Notes: generated from the letters alone by a model not told the origin. Numbered from the stretch's first letter, positions 38,585 to 49,562 are shown. The stretch is DNA of 64,000 nucleotides from Homarus americanus (GCF_018991925.1 NW_024732415.1:2833276-2897275); one strand, 5' to 3'. Translations and numbers: made by a program.

Positions 38585-38964
38585 AACACTGAAAGACAGA
38601 CAGACATTAAAGCGGATATAAAAACAGAGAAAGACAGATGTTAAATCGGAGGGTATAAGGAGGGTCATCATAATTCAGGTGTGGTAGAGGTTAACGAGTT
38701 TGGCCAACACCTGAGCCATAGAGAAGCGGCCACCAGGTGAACCAACCAATTACCATTATCTCCCACCACCTCCATACTACCATTAATGGCAATTGTCCTT
38801 GTGTTTTTATATATATTTTCCTGGCGTTAGTTTCCATTAGATGTTATTAATTATCATGGCTTTATCTTCCATTAGATATCATTAGTTCTATTATTAATCA
38901 ATAAAACGTAAAACACACTCAAATAATTCTTGGCACACAAAACCCTACAGTACATTAAAGTATT

Positions 38965-38966
38965 AC

Positions 38967-39001
<35 letters not shown>

Positions 39002-39008
39002 CACACAC
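38965..39008. repeat. (AC)n microsatellite
   Basis: About 22 AC units with one AAAC interruption. Confidence 0.95.
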
Positions 39009-39279
39009 GCTGAATCACCCTTTAGGTAAGCGTCCGTGAGCCAGGTGGAGCCACAGGACAAGACAAAAATGAGCATATTTGTTGTGGTGTGTTAGGGCAG
39101 CTGCTGGAGGTAGACGTATGTGTATTTTATACCGTCCGTGTGTCACCCAGGCAGCTCAGAAAATGCTAAGGAACATTTTTGGTGCATGTTAGACCCAGTG
39201 AGAACGATATATACACCCCATGTTTTATATCGCATATCTTAGTATTAATCACATTATTTTGTAAGTCTGTGTATAATCT

Positions 39280-39314
39280 ATCTATCTGTCTGTCTGTCTG
39301 TCTGTCTGTCTGTC
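39280..39314. repeat. (TGTC)n microsatellite
   Basis: Seven to eight TGTC units. Confidence 0.95.
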
Positions 39315-39454
39315 CCTTACAAAAACTCTCCTTTGGTTTACACATTGCTTCTCGTTTTAACCATTTATATTAGGTGAAATTGGCTCTTGTTTTCCTCAAT
39401 CGATTAATACGACTCGACTACGAGGGTAACTTTCTAATCTGTATTCAGTGTCAC

Positions 39455-39458
<4 letters not shown>

Positions 39459-39490
<32 letters not shown>
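39459..39490. repeat. (GT)n microsatellite
   Basis: About 16 GT units. Confidence 0.95.
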
Positions 39491-39492
<2 letters not shown>

Positions 39493-39616
39493 ATTACTAG
39501 TATTATAACCATGGCCACACTAGCTTGCTGTGTGCCCTAGCATTAATAGCATAACCACATCCCCATCAACGTGTATGAATTAGTAATAGCAGTATATTCC
39601 TTCAGCATATTGTGTG

Positions 39617-39641
39617 ACCTAACCTAACCTAACCTAACCTA
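39617..39641. repeat. Interstitial CCTAA tract
   Basis: Five AACCT units; the left arm of an inverted pair with 39716-39757. Confidence 0.9.
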
Positions 39642-39715
39642 TCAATAGTCTCCCATTCATAACAATAACAGTATCTCCTCAACAATAAATACTACTCCTA
39701 CATTTCAGGAATCAC

Positions 39716-39757
39716 GTTAGGTTAGGTTAGGTTAGGTTAGGTTAGGTTAGGTTAGGT
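39716..39757. repeat. Interstitial TTAGG tract
   Basis: Eight pure TTAGG units, inverted relative to the CCTAA tract 75 bp upstream. Confidence 0.95.
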
Positions 39758-39966
39758 CCCAATTATTATACTGTCTTAGTCCAGACCATCACCCTCCTCC
39801 TCCTCCTTCCTCCTCTCAGCCCAGACCACCTTTCTCCTCCTCCCCCTCCTCTTCTTACACCACTGGATGTCACCAGAATACTGTCCAGACGCCAGAAGGA
39901 AGAACGTGCTCACCTTCCTCTCGTCTTAGCTGCTATGTGGTTCACGTCGCAAGTGTGTGTGTGTGT

Positions 39967-39967
<1 letters not shown>

Positions 39968-40014
<47 letters not shown>
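39968..40014. repeat. (AG)n microsatellite
   Basis: About 23 AG units. Confidence 0.95.
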
Positions 40015-40017
<3 letters not shown>

Positions 40018-40194
40018 AGTACAAAAGGCCAAAACAAAGGTGAATAAACAGTACATTAATACCGTCAACATAACAGGACAGGAACAACACAGACAGTCAA
40101 GTTATAGATATAAGCCTACCTAACGTTCACACACCTCGCCACCATCGTCAGTTTTGTACACTTGTAAAGAAAGTTACACAAGGTTCCCCTAATT

Positions 40195-40575
40195 CCCCGG
40201 TGCTGACGTGAAACCCCGGGTAAGTGAAGCCTCGAATAAGTGAAACACCAAACAATTGAAGCCGTGAACAAGTGAAGCCTTTAACAAGTGAAACCTCTAA
40301 ATAAGTGAAGTCCCGAATAAGTGAAGCCTCAAGAAAGCGAAACCCCCAAACAAATGAAGCCTCGGAAAAATGAAGCCCCGAACAAGTGAAGCCCCAAATA
40401 AGTGAAGCCTCTAATAAGTGAAGCCTCCAATAAGTGAAGCCCCGAAGAAGTAAAACCCCAACAAGTGAAACCCCGAACAAGAAAACCCCCAAAATAAATA
40501 AAGCCCACAAAAAAGCCTCTAATAAATGAAGCCCCCAAACAAATGAAGCTTCGAACAAATGAAGCCTCCAACAGT
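40195..40575. repeat. Decayed GTGAAGCCCCGAACAA minisatellite
   Basis: About 22 units of roughly 15-17 bp: AGTGAAGCCYCGAAYAA with substitutions and small indels. The minus-strand phenylalanine/glycine-rich frames come from the repeat. Confidence 0.85.
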
Positions 40576-40735
40576 CTTATTGCACAAAAGAAAAGGAATA
40601 ATTTTTATTCTATCATGATCTAAAAAGCTTCGCCGGAATTCGCTGAGTGGGTTCGAATCATGTTCTTGGCGTCATCACCGAATTTGCGACTCTGATTGCC
40701 AACGTGACTCAAGTTGATGGGATGGGACGAGTATT

Positions 40736-40752
40736 CAGAATATTCAGGAATG
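40736..40752. promoter_or_regulatory. Possible heat-shock element (three modules)
   Basis: AGAAT-ATTCA-GGAAT at 40737-40751 gives three contiguous alternating nGAAn/nTTCn modules, the minimal heat-shock factor site. The region (40730-40990) is unusually rich in GAATATT/AATATTC words, so chance is likely. No promoter or gene is visible next to it. Confidence 0.2.
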
Positions 40753-40759
40753 ATTATTT

Positions 40760-41210
40760 GTAATATTCAAGGAGGAAGATTCAATACCTGTATATTCAAG
40801 TGTGAATATTACATTTCGTCTAGGTGAAAATTAATATTCCTTATATTCTAGCACGAATATCCTAAGTAAACAATCACATTATATTTAGAATATGCAAATT
40901 GGAATACTTCGAATATCTTCCTCGTTTCATAAAAAAAGTCAAGGTAGAAATATTCTGATTATCAATTAAGAAAATTCATTGAATATTACCTTAGTAGGAA
41001 ACATAAGCAGAGAAAGATAAAACAAATAAATAAATAAATAAATTTTACGATTAAGTTTCAGCGAAATTAATGAGAAATATTTTTGTAATGTACATTTAAT
41101 TTTATTTAATTCAAAAAGATTAAATATAATGTACTTTTTATAGACAAAACGTCAAGCGAAAGTTAGGAAGGAAAATATTATAAGTTCATTAATGATGACA
41201 AAAGAAGTTG
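40760..41210. other. AT-rich non-coding DNA
   Basis: Repeated GAATATTC-like words and an (AAAT)n near 41027; no gene. Confidence 0.45.
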
Positions 41211-41344
41211 GCGAAAAGATGAGAGAAAAGTTTCTTTCTCTCTCTATTTTCTTTATTTATCTCTCTTCAGTCTCTCTCTCTTCTCTCTCCATCTCTTTTT
41301 CGTTGCTCTTTCTCTCTCTCTCTCACTCACTTAGCTTTCTTCGG

Positions 41345-41658
41345 TAAACAATGCCTGGTAAACAATGCCTGGTATACCAATGACTGGTAAACAATGCCTG
41401 GTAAACAATGCCTGGTAAACAATGCTGGTAAACAATGCCTGGTAAACAATGCCTGGTAAACACTGCCTGGTAAACAATGCCTGGTAAACAATGCCTGGTA
41501 AACAATGCCTGGTAAACAATGCCTGGTAAACAATGCCTGGTAAACAATGCCTGGTAAACAATGCCTGGTAAACAATGCCTGGTAAACAGTGCCTGGTAAA
41601 CAATGCCTGGTAAACAATGCCTGGTAAACAATGCCTGGTGAACAATGCCTGGTAAACA
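41345..41658. repeat. 14-bp minisatellite, about 22 copies
   Basis: Unit CCTGGTAAACAATG, with rare variants (CACTG, CAGTG, one unit lacking CC). One irregular spacer lies at about 41370. Period 14 gives open reading in all three minus frames because the unit has no stop there. Confidence 0.95.
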
Positions 41659-41754
41659 AAAAAGAGTGATACCTGTCACACACACACACAATAACTCACG
41701 ACCAAACTGATGTAAGCAAGATGTATATACCTTGGGAAGCTACACCTGCCTCCT

Positions 41755-42480
41755 CCCTACCTCTCTCCTTCCTTCCTTTACCTCCCTCCTCCCATCTTCT
41801 TTCCCTTGCCTCCCTCCTTTCACCCCTCTTCTCCTAACTTCCTTCTTTTACCTCCTTCCTCCCATCTTCCTTCTTTAGCTCCTTCCTCCAATCTTCCTTC
41901 TTTTACCTCCTTCCTCCCATCTTCCTTCTTTTACCTCCTTCCTCCCATCTTCCTTCTTTTACCTCCTTCCTCCCATCTTCCTTCTTTTACCTCCTTCCTC
42001 TCACCTTCCTCCTCCCTTTTATCTCTTTCCTTATCTCTCTTTCTGTCCCTTTATATTCTCCGTACCTCTCTCTCTCTCTCTTCCTTTTCTCCCTTCCGTC
42101 TCCAATCCCAACTCACACCTTCTCCCCTGTTTCACGTTTATTCTTTTGTCTTTTCCTTACCTCCCCATTCACCCCACAACTCACTCCTCGTCTCTCTGTT
42201 GATCCCCTTCTCTCAAAGCTTCCTATAGCTATTCTTTTTTTTCCTCCCCTTCCTCCACCCCACCCCCTTCCCTTCCTCCTCCTCCTCCTCACCCCTTCCC
42301 TTTCCTCCTCCTCACCCCTTCCCTTCCTCCCCACCCCCCTTCCCTTCCTCCTCCTCCCACCCCCTTCCTTCCTCTACATTCTCAAACTCTCCCTCATAAG
42401 CCTCTTTGCCTATCCTCCCCCCTTTTACCTCCACTTCCATAGTCTCGTAATTTATCTCCCCTTCCTCTCTCTCTCTCCCC
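41755..42480. repeat. Polypyrimidine region with a 28-bp minisatellite
   Basis: C/T-rich throughout. At about 41850-42000 five to six units of CTTCCTTCTTTTACCTCCTT then CCTCCCAT repeat every 28 bp. At 42250-42360 CCTTCCCTTCCTCC units recur. No coding signal. Confidence 0.8.
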
Positions 42481-42489
42481 CTATCCTCC

Positions 42490-43060
42490 CTTTATTAATG
42501 TGTTTTGTTGTATGCAAATTAGCCAGACAGGTAGATTCATCACGCTGGTCCTTTAAACAGGTGTGTTGTTCACAACATTCCCGTGAAAACAAACCAGTGT
42601 TTACCTCCGGGGTTCGTTTGTGTTGTTATATCCGCTTACGTTATCCACGAACACTCTAATGAATCCGATTTCTCGAACTTTCAAATGGAATATTGTTTCT
42701 CTTCATCCGAGCAGAATTCCATGGAAACTATTGTATCTATCAAAACAAAATAAAGATAGCGGTGCCAATGACGTTAAAATTTGCAAAAAACACCACAACT
42801 ACAGGACTAGATATATAAAAAATCATCTGACTGCACTCGATTACACACACACACACACAAAAAAAAAAAAATAAAATAAAAATCAATAAAAAAATCAGAG
42901 AAGGATGGCTGAATGTCGTCTAAATCTCACTTAGAATCGATCGTAAATACATGGAGGTGTTTTTCTATCCTTAGCTAAGAATAATAATACGGAACATACT
43001 AGTGGTTGAGTTTGTGTACTATAATGTGCGTTGAGTTGTTACTGCTGCAACAACAGTCCT
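42490..43060. other. Unique non-coding DNA
   Basis: No gene recognised; contains (AC)n followed by an A-run at 42843-42872. Confidence 0.4.
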
Positions 43061-43069
43061 CACACCGGT

Positions 43070-43113
43070 GTATGTATGGATGTATGTATGGATGTATGTA
43101 TGTATGTATGTAT
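43070..43113. repeat. (GTAT)n microsatellite
   Basis: About ten GTAT/GGAT units. Confidence 0.9.
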
Positions 43114-43289
43114 GACAGTGAGTGAGTTAGTAAATCATTGAGTCAGTGAGTGAATCAACGAGTTATTCCTACCCTCCTCTCCTTCATTCCTACCTTCCTC
43201 TCCTTCATTCCTGCCTTCCTCTCATTCTTACCTTCGTCTTTGTTCCATCGTCAGCACCCGTCACCTCCCATACTCCTGGGAAAAAAAAT

Positions 43290-43520
43290 TAAGACAGGAT
43301 GTAAACAAAGAAGATGATGAACTGAAAACGGTGTGCAAACAAACAAGGAAAATAATAAACAAATGAGGTGTAAATAAACAAGATCAACAACAGAAAACGG
43401 AATGTAAACAGATTCGGTTGACAATAATGGAATGTAAACAAATTCGGTCACCAAAAACGGGGTGTAAACAGAAATCGGTATGTAAACAAGTGGGTCAGCT
43501 GTAATAGGGTGTAAACAAGG
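43290..43520. repeat. Decayed ~32-bp GGAATGTAAACA minisatellite
   Basis: Six to seven diverged units built on AAAACGGRRTGTAAACA and ATTCGGT. Confidence 0.7.
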
Positions 43521-44149
43521 GAGGTGATCAGCTCTGACAGGTCGGTTAATCAATGTTGTGTTACCTCTGTACTTACTACCTGTCAGGTGTTTATTGATGG
43601 CTACGTTTAGGAGGAGGAAGAAGAAGGAAGATGATGGGGGAAGAAGAGGAGGGAGGAAGAGAAGGGAAAAGGAGGAAGGTAGAAGAGGAGGAAGAAGGAG
43701 GGTGTGCTATAATTTTTACAAGTATGCGTAATATAAAGTACTGTATAGGTTTTTATTTAAATCTATTATTAGTTAGTTTCAAGATACACAAAAATAAAGT
43801 TACTAACCCTATAAACTATAAATGAAAGCCCCTCATCCTGACCATACAGTCATATAAATACAAGTAGCTTACAGTGGTACAGTACCTCACTAAGAGATGG
43901 CGTGGAGTGTCCGGACACCTCTTGAGCCATCACAAACTGATTCATCTAGACCCAGAACCCTGTATGACTCACTATGGAGTCCTTGATACCTGCACTAAGT
44001 CTCTGGCAAGACAGTTAGACTTACGTGGATTTAATCAACGTAACGCAGCAGTATTGGGGGTAGCCGGTGTCCATTTCTCTCGTCCACTGCTCGCCGTCCA
44101 CTGTCACCCGTCTGTCTACGAGGTGGTGCGAATACGACTCAGCCGTCTC

Positions 44150-44190
44150 GCTCTAACCAATCACAGGCGACCTCGTGACGTCAGCTCTCA
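44150..44190. promoter_or_regulatory. CCAAT box and CRE pair
   Basis: CCAAT at 44157-44161 and a full palindromic cAMP-response element TGACGTCA at 44176-44183, 14 bp apart, in a locally CpG-rich patch (44030-44230). This resembles a proximal promoter, but I see no TATA box, initiator or gene start. A 49-bp (AG)n follows at 44258. Confidence 0.3.
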
Positions 44191-44255
44191 TGTGGTTACA
44201 GCTAGTTACAGCCGATTACCTACTCGACACAATGGTGTTTGTGACAGGGAGAGGG

Positions 44256-44257
<2 letters not shown>

Positions 44258-44306
<49 letters not shown>
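44258..44306. repeat. (AG)n microsatellite
   Basis: About 24 AG units. Confidence 0.95.
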
Positions 44307-44307
<1 letters not shown>

Positions 44308-44359
44308 AAATGAGGGCACCTGTCGCGTGGATCAAAGGTGAACATTTGTTCCAATTTAG

Positions 44360-44958
44360 GGGGAAGGTGGTGATGGTGGTGGTGATGGTGGTGGTGTTGG
44401 TGATGGTGGGGGTGCTGGTGGTGGTGTTGGTGATGGTGGGGTGGGGGGTGATGGTGGTGGTGTTGGTGGTGGTGATGGTGGGGTGATGGTGGTGGTGATG
44501 GTGGTGGTGATGGTGGTGGTGATGGTGGGGTGATGGTGGTGGTGTTGGTGGTGGTGTTGGTGGTGGTGATGGTGGGGGTGATGGTGGTGTTGGTGGTGGT
44601 GTTGGTGGTGGTGGTGATGGTGGGGGTGATGGTGGGGTGATGGTGGTGGTGTTGGTGATGGTGGGGGTGATGGTGGTGGTGTTGGTGGTGGTGATGGTGG
44701 TGGTGTTGGTGGTGGTGATGGTGGGGGTGATGGTGGGGGTGATGGTGGTGGTGTTGGTGGTGGTGATGGTGGTGGTGTTGGTTATGGTGATGGTGACAGT
44801 GTTGGGGATAGTGATTGTAGTGAAGGTGGTGGTAGGTTTAAGTATGATGGAAGTGGTTGATAATAATGATGGTAGCTGTACTGGTAGTAGTAATACTAGC
44901 AGTAATGGTGCCAGTGGCTGTAGTAGTAGTAGTAATAGTAATAGTAGTAGTAGTGCGA
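44360..44958. repeat. (GGTGGTGAT)n and (AGT)n trinucleotide-based array
   Basis: GGTGGTGATGGTGGTGGTGT-like units with 3-bp periodicity for about 450 bp, then GATGGTAG and (AGT)n to 44955. The Thr/Pro/His-rich frame on the minus strand and Val-rich frame on the plus strand are artefacts. Confidence 0.9.
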
Positions 44959-44968
44959 CCGGGATATA

Positions 44969-46170
44969 GAGGTCTTCAACGAAAGCGAGGTCAAAATAAC
45001 ACCTAGGTACGGTAATCGGCACGACTGATTTCAAGACTGAATACGTGAAGGAAATCCAAGCTGTCAGGAATTAACAAGACTGAGCCAAACGCTGTGTAAT
45101 GAGCATGATCCCTGACATTGGTCCTCTCATCCACCCTCTAGAAGAAGTCATCAGGGACGCATTTATTCCAACACGAGTGAAAAGCCACCACCTTACTCCA
45201 ACACAAAGGTCACTCCTTGCACTGCCACCGAGACCAGGAAGAATGGGAATCACTAACCTGGAAGTTCTTGCTGCCACGGATAATCAGAACTGTCAAGCTC
45301 ACGACAGCCCTCACGGAGTACATAGTGGCTCAAAATGTCGCAAGTGATGTACACAAGAAACGACCTATCCAAAATTCGATGTTCCATTACAAGAGAACTA
45401 CAACACACCCAAAGTGAAAAACTTCAACAACTGATGCAACGACTGACAGAGATCGGGAAGAGAAAAGTTGAGGTAGTGCAAGAGGTGGGCGCCTCAAACT
45501 GGCTAACAACTCTACCGATAAGAGCAAAGGGCTTCAGCCTTAACAACCAAGAATTTACAGATGCCATTGTTCTTAGGCAAATTTTGTTCGCGGAAGGTAT
45601 GACCACTTAATTTGTGTGTGGAACATCCTATGACTTCAACCATACCATTGTGTACAGGAAGGGAGGTTTCGTTTGCATGAGGCACGACGAAGTAGGGGCT
45701 CTCACAGCATATATGATGAAGAAGATATGCCTCAACGTTACTGTAGAACAAACCCTCTTCCCACTGGATGGAGAGAGTTTCATTCACCGGACTGCCAACA
45801 CAACCAAATGGACGTCAGTGCTCAAGGATTCTGGACAAAGGGACAGCGAGCCTTCTTGGATATAAGAATATTCGATCCCCTGGACGCATGTAACCAACCT
45901 ACCTCTCGAGGCTGGACACAGGAGGAATGATAATGAAAAGAACAGCATATACAGAGAGAATCCATAACGTGAACCAAGGCAGCATCACTCCTCGGGTGTT
46001 CATAACATGGTGGTGAGATGGGACGTAGTGCTAGGCGCATCTATGCTGGGGTGTTGTCAGAACAGAAGCAGCAGCACAGAAGTTACGTCGTGACCTGTTT
46101 GAAGTGTCGCCTATCTTTCTCTTTGCTCAGGTCTGCTCTGTTGTGTCTCAGGGGAACAAGATCTTTGGCC
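44969..46170 (+). mobile_element. Retroelement RT C-terminal relic with multiple frameshifts
   Basis: Fragments of one family's C-terminal region occur in order on the plus strand in changing frames: EVFNESEVKIT (44969), VIGTTDFKTEYVKEIQAV (about 45012), MIPDIGPLIHPLEEVIRDAF (45105), ALPPRPGRMGITN (45217), GASNWLTTLPIRAKGFSLNN (45490), a TAA at 45608, YRKGGFVCMRHDEVGALTAY, GESFIHRTANTT, GFWTKGQRAFLDIRIFDP (45823), INHNVNQGSITP-like RIHNVNQGSITPRVF (45950), and CRLSFSLLRSALLCLRGTRS (46105). These match the segment downstream of RT in many invertebrate retroelement proteins (ALPxRxGGLGI, GASSWLTALPxxxxGFxL, FxDxRVFNP, RLSFSLLRSAxLCxRGSR). At least four frame changes and several stops make it a pseudogene. 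Clade uncertain. Confidence 0.65.
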
Positions 46171-46514
46171 TCTAAACCAACAACAGTCACATACACGCAC
46201 TATGAAGCAACAGTCGCCACATATTGTAGTTATGGTTATGATATCAATAATAATAGGTGCCGTTATCTACCAGTGTTATAATACCAGTTGGTTACGGTAA
46301 ATGCGTAATGGAATTGCTTTTACAAGTGAAGGAAAAATATTGCCTGAAAAAATAGTTTAAAAAATCGGGACACATTTTTTTATTAAGGTAAACAGAAAAA
46401 TAATGACGTAAAAAGCCATGAAATATTTATACAATTTTTACTACTCTTTTACAATAAAATATTATTAACTTTTTTAATTGGATTTTGACTTCATGAGTAC
46501 GGCATGTTTACACG

Positions 46515-46566
46515 TACGTATGTGTGTATGTATGTATGTATGTATGTATGTATGTATGTATGTATG

Positions 46567-46597
<31 letters not shown>
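46515..46597. repeat. (TATG)n microsatellite
   Basis: About 19 TATG units. Confidence 0.95.
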
Positions 46598-46647
46598 TTA
46601 TACCTACCTACATACATTCATACTTATGTGTATGTGTGATGATTTGT

Positions 46648-46930
46648 TGGCGACTTGTGGTGTAATGGTTAGCATACTCGCCTCGTGAAAGAGTAGACCC
46701 AGGTTCGATTCCTGGGAAGAGTGAAACTATGGGCAAGTTTCATTACGCCATTTGCCTCTGTCTACTTAGCAGTAATTGGGGACCTGGATGTTAATCGATT
46801 TTCAGATCGTGTTCCGGGGTAATGTTAGCCAGTGCAGTTGGCGAGTTGTCCGGTCTTCTCGGACTATTCCTTGACGCTGGGTCCTACACCTCGTTTCATT
46901 TAAAGTGTGGTTGTTGTGCTGGTGACATTA
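46648..46930 (+). mobile_element. tRNA-derived SINE
   Basis: A box TGGTGTAATGG at 46658-46668 and a perfect B box GGTTCGATTCC at 46702-46712. The T arm CCAGG-TTCGATT-CCTGG is fully paired; the anticodon arm is distorted, so this is not a working tRNA. The A-box phrase TGGTGTAATGGTTAGCA suits a Glu/Asp/Gly-type source. The body contains GCCTCTGTCTACTTAGCAGT followed by AATTGGGGACCTGG, a word like the CTCTGTTCACCTAGCAGTAA domain of some invertebrate SINEs. The 3' end is indistinct, near 46930. Confidence 0.6.
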
Positions 46931-47087
46931 TCTACAACTTAAACAAATCTACACCTAAGTGAGCCTAAGACCGGCCATCCTTCAACACCAGGGTCTACCT
47001 TATTATTGTATGTTATTACCAATGTGTGGCTACGTGTTTGCCTGAACCTTTAATTAATAGTCTGCAAATGTGCACATAAGTCATTGA

Positions 47088-47562
47088 AAGGAGTGTCCGT
47101 TATTCTGTCTGTCTGTCCGTTATTCTGTCTATCTGTTCGTTATTCTGTCTATCTGTCCGTTATTCTGTCTATCTGTCCGTTATTCTGTCTGTCTGTCCGT
47201 TATTCTGTCTATCTGTCCGTTATTCTGTCTATCTGTCCGTTATTCTGTCTATCTGTCCGTTATTCTGTCTGTCTGTCCGTTATTCTGTCTATCTGTCCGT
47301 TATTCTGTCTATCTGTCCGTTATTCTGTCTATCTGTCCGTTATTCTGTCTGTCTGTCCGTTATTCTGTCTATCTGTCCGTTATTCTGTCTATCTGTCCGT
47401 TATTCTGTCTATCTGTCCGTTATTCTGTCTATCTGTCCGTTATTCTGTCTGTCTGTCCGTTATTCTGTCTACCTGTCCGTTATTCTGTCTATCTGTCCGT
47501 TATTCTGTCTATCTGTCCGTTATTCTGTCTATCTGTCCGTTATTCTGTCTGTCTGTCCGTTA
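47088..47562. repeat. 20-bp minisatellite with 80-bp higher-order structure
   Basis: 23 gap-free copies of TATTCTGTCTATCTGTCCGT. One variant (GTCTGTCC in place of ATCTGTCC) occupies units 1, 5, 9, 13, 18 and 23, so the array is largely a four-unit, 80-bp higher-order repeat that slipped to five units twice. Unit 2 has TTCGT and unit 19 ACCTG. No indels. Confidence 0.95.
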
Positions 47563-47569
47563 GTCCCTT

Positions 47570-47824
47570 CTCAGTATCCCTGTTTGTCTCGTTCTCTATT
47601 ACACTCTTTTTCTCGCCTCCCCCTCACTCACTTTTTTATCGATTTAGCTTTCGTCCTCCCCATTTCTCTCCCCTACCTCTCTCTCTCTTTCTCTCTATTG
47701 GTTCTGTTTCTCTCTTAAATCCTCCTTTTTCTGTGTCCTTCCTCCCTTTATCTCCCTATCACTCATACACTCAACCTTCCTTAGCCTATTTTTACTATTT
47801 TCTTTCTTTATCCCATTCTCTCTT

Positions 47825-47861
<37 letters not shown>

Positions 47862-47862
47862 A
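47570..47862. repeat. Polypyrimidine tract with (CT)n
   Basis: CTCTCT-rich sequence ending in (CT)n at 47828-47859. Confidence 0.8.
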
Positions 47863-48213
47863 GCGGAGTATTGGTAGAGACGAGAGACCGTTATTGATTG
47901 CCTCCTTGATGAAAATGCCTTTTATTTCCCATCTTCGTCATCGCCTTCGGCAGTAGGGACCAGCACTTGCATTCTTAAAGGTCCGTAAAGGTGAAAATTA
48001 CCTCGTCAGCTAAATCGTAAAGGAACTAAACTGGTGTGGAATCAGAGTTACACCTTTTAGAATTACGTGTAAATATGGCGTCAAAATTACATAGATACTC
48101 TTTAAACTATAGTCGAATCTCAGAGCTCTTATGACTCCTACGCTGGTGTAGTGTGAAAGACTCTTATGTTAAGGTAGCGTCTCAGTGTAATTTTGACTGT
48201 CTTGTTGGTATGG

Positions 48214-48215
48214 TA

Positions 48216-48267
<52 letters not shown>

Positions 48268-48268
48268 C
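48214..48268. repeat. (CCAG)n microsatellite
   Basis: About 13 CCAG units. Confidence 0.95.
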
Positions 48269-48424
48269 AGTTCTCATATCTCCTGGTAGGGCGAAAAATT
48301 AAGGTGTGAGGCTTTGAAAATGTGGACCATCGGGAGGCAATATAGAGAACGACTTTGTGACCAGAGAGAGAAGAAAGAAGAGAGAGAGAGAGAACTATAT
48401 ATATATATAACCCAAGGAGAAGGT

Positions 48425-48600
48425 AAAGCATTAATAAAATAGGCAAAAAAATCACTAAAATAGGAAACGTAAATACTGAAATAGGTAAAAATTATTCAAA
48501 TAGGCAACTAATTTACTACAGTAGGCAACAAAACTACTAAAATACGCGAAATAAATACTAAAATAGGCAAAATACCTACATGAATAGGCAAAAAAAAGGT
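48425..48600. repeat. Decayed ~28-bp ACTAAAATAGGCAAA repeat
   Basis: Six to seven diverged units containing AAATAGGCAA or AAATAGGAAA and ACTAAA. Confidence 0.7.
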
Positions 48601-48644
48601 GACCAAAACTCAACAGCAGGATTATTTAGAGAGGCAAGTGTATG

Positions 48645-48697
48645 TGAGAGAGAGAGAGAGAGCCCTTTTCTCTCTCTCTCTCTCTTTCTCTCATTGT
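48645..48697. repeat. (AG)n/(CT)n short-loop inverted pair
   Basis: (AG)n at 48648-48662 and (CT)n at 48670-48695 with a loop of about 7 bp; a near-perfect hairpin. Confidence 0.85.
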
Positions 48698-49025
48698 TTT
48701 CATTGACTCACTACTACTACTGAATGAGTCATTAATTCACTATAGCTCACTGACTCACTGACTCACTCACTTTCAACAGGTTTCACAGCTCATTCAGTGT
48801 GTTAATCAGTTCACAAAAGAGATGATTAACTAATGCAAAGCCAGGAACATGTTGAAAGCAATCCCGTAAATATTTGGGTTATTGTTATACTGCAATTACA
48901 AAAAAAAAAAATTGATTGCAGTATTTGAATTACAAGTTCGATATTTTTTGTTGTTTCTCGGATTCTCATGACGGATGTTTGTGTTTGTGTTGTTGTTGTT
49001 ATTGTTGTTGTTGTGTGTGTATGTA

Positions 49026-49027
<2 letters not shown>

Positions 49028-49080
<53 letters not shown>

Positions 49081-49138
49081 ATTTTATTGTTTCCTGTAGA
49101 CAGACAGACAAACACACACACACACACACACACACACT
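49028..49138. repeat. (AG)n and (AC)n microsatellites
   Basis: About 24 AG units at 49028-49077, then CAGA tetramers and (AC)n at 49113-49138. More AC-rich sequence continues to about 49256. Confidence 0.95.
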
Positions 49139-49436
49139 GAAACAAACAAACACACATTCCTGCACACACATACACACACTTGCACAAATACGTACACGTA
49201 CACACACACACATAAACACACAAAAACACTCATACGCAAACACACACTCACACACAAAGGAATATTTTCACCGTACCATTGGCAAAAAAGCCAATTTTTT
49301 TTCAATATTGATGAACATTGGAAACTTAGTAGCTACGAGAGAGCGTTTAACATGTATAGGTGAATAGATAAATGGAAGCGAGAGAAAAATAAAGAACCCA
49401 GCTAAAGAACTTAAGAACCGTAGACCGGAATAGAAC

Positions 49437-49562
49437 CGCGAATGACCAGAACCGTGAATGACCAGAACCGTGAATGACCAGAACCGTGAATGACCAGAAC
49501 CGTGAATAACCAGAACCGTGAATGACCAGAACCGTGAATGACCAGAACCGTGAATGACCAGA
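49437..49562. repeat. 16-bp minisatellite, eight copies
   Basis: Unit ACCGTGAATGACCAGA, starting with an ACCGCGAATG copy. One unit has AATAACC. Confidence 0.95.

Noticed and set aside
43874..44341. 155-codon plus-strand frame
   Set aside because: Ends in poly-(Glu-Arg) from an (AG)n, no recognisable domain, no splice signals evaluated as convincing.
44306..45034. 242-codon Thr/Pro/His-rich minus-strand frame
   Set aside because: Translation of the (GGTGGTGAT)n array; lacks coding features outside the repeat.
46648..46724. Functional tRNA gene
   Set aside because: The T arm is perfect but the anticodon stem-loop and acceptor stem do not pair properly; better explained as a tRNA-derived SINE head.
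47084..47563. 159-codon repetitive frame rich in VILSICPLFCLS
   Set aside because: Produced by the 20-bp minisatellite, which happens to lack stops in this reading.
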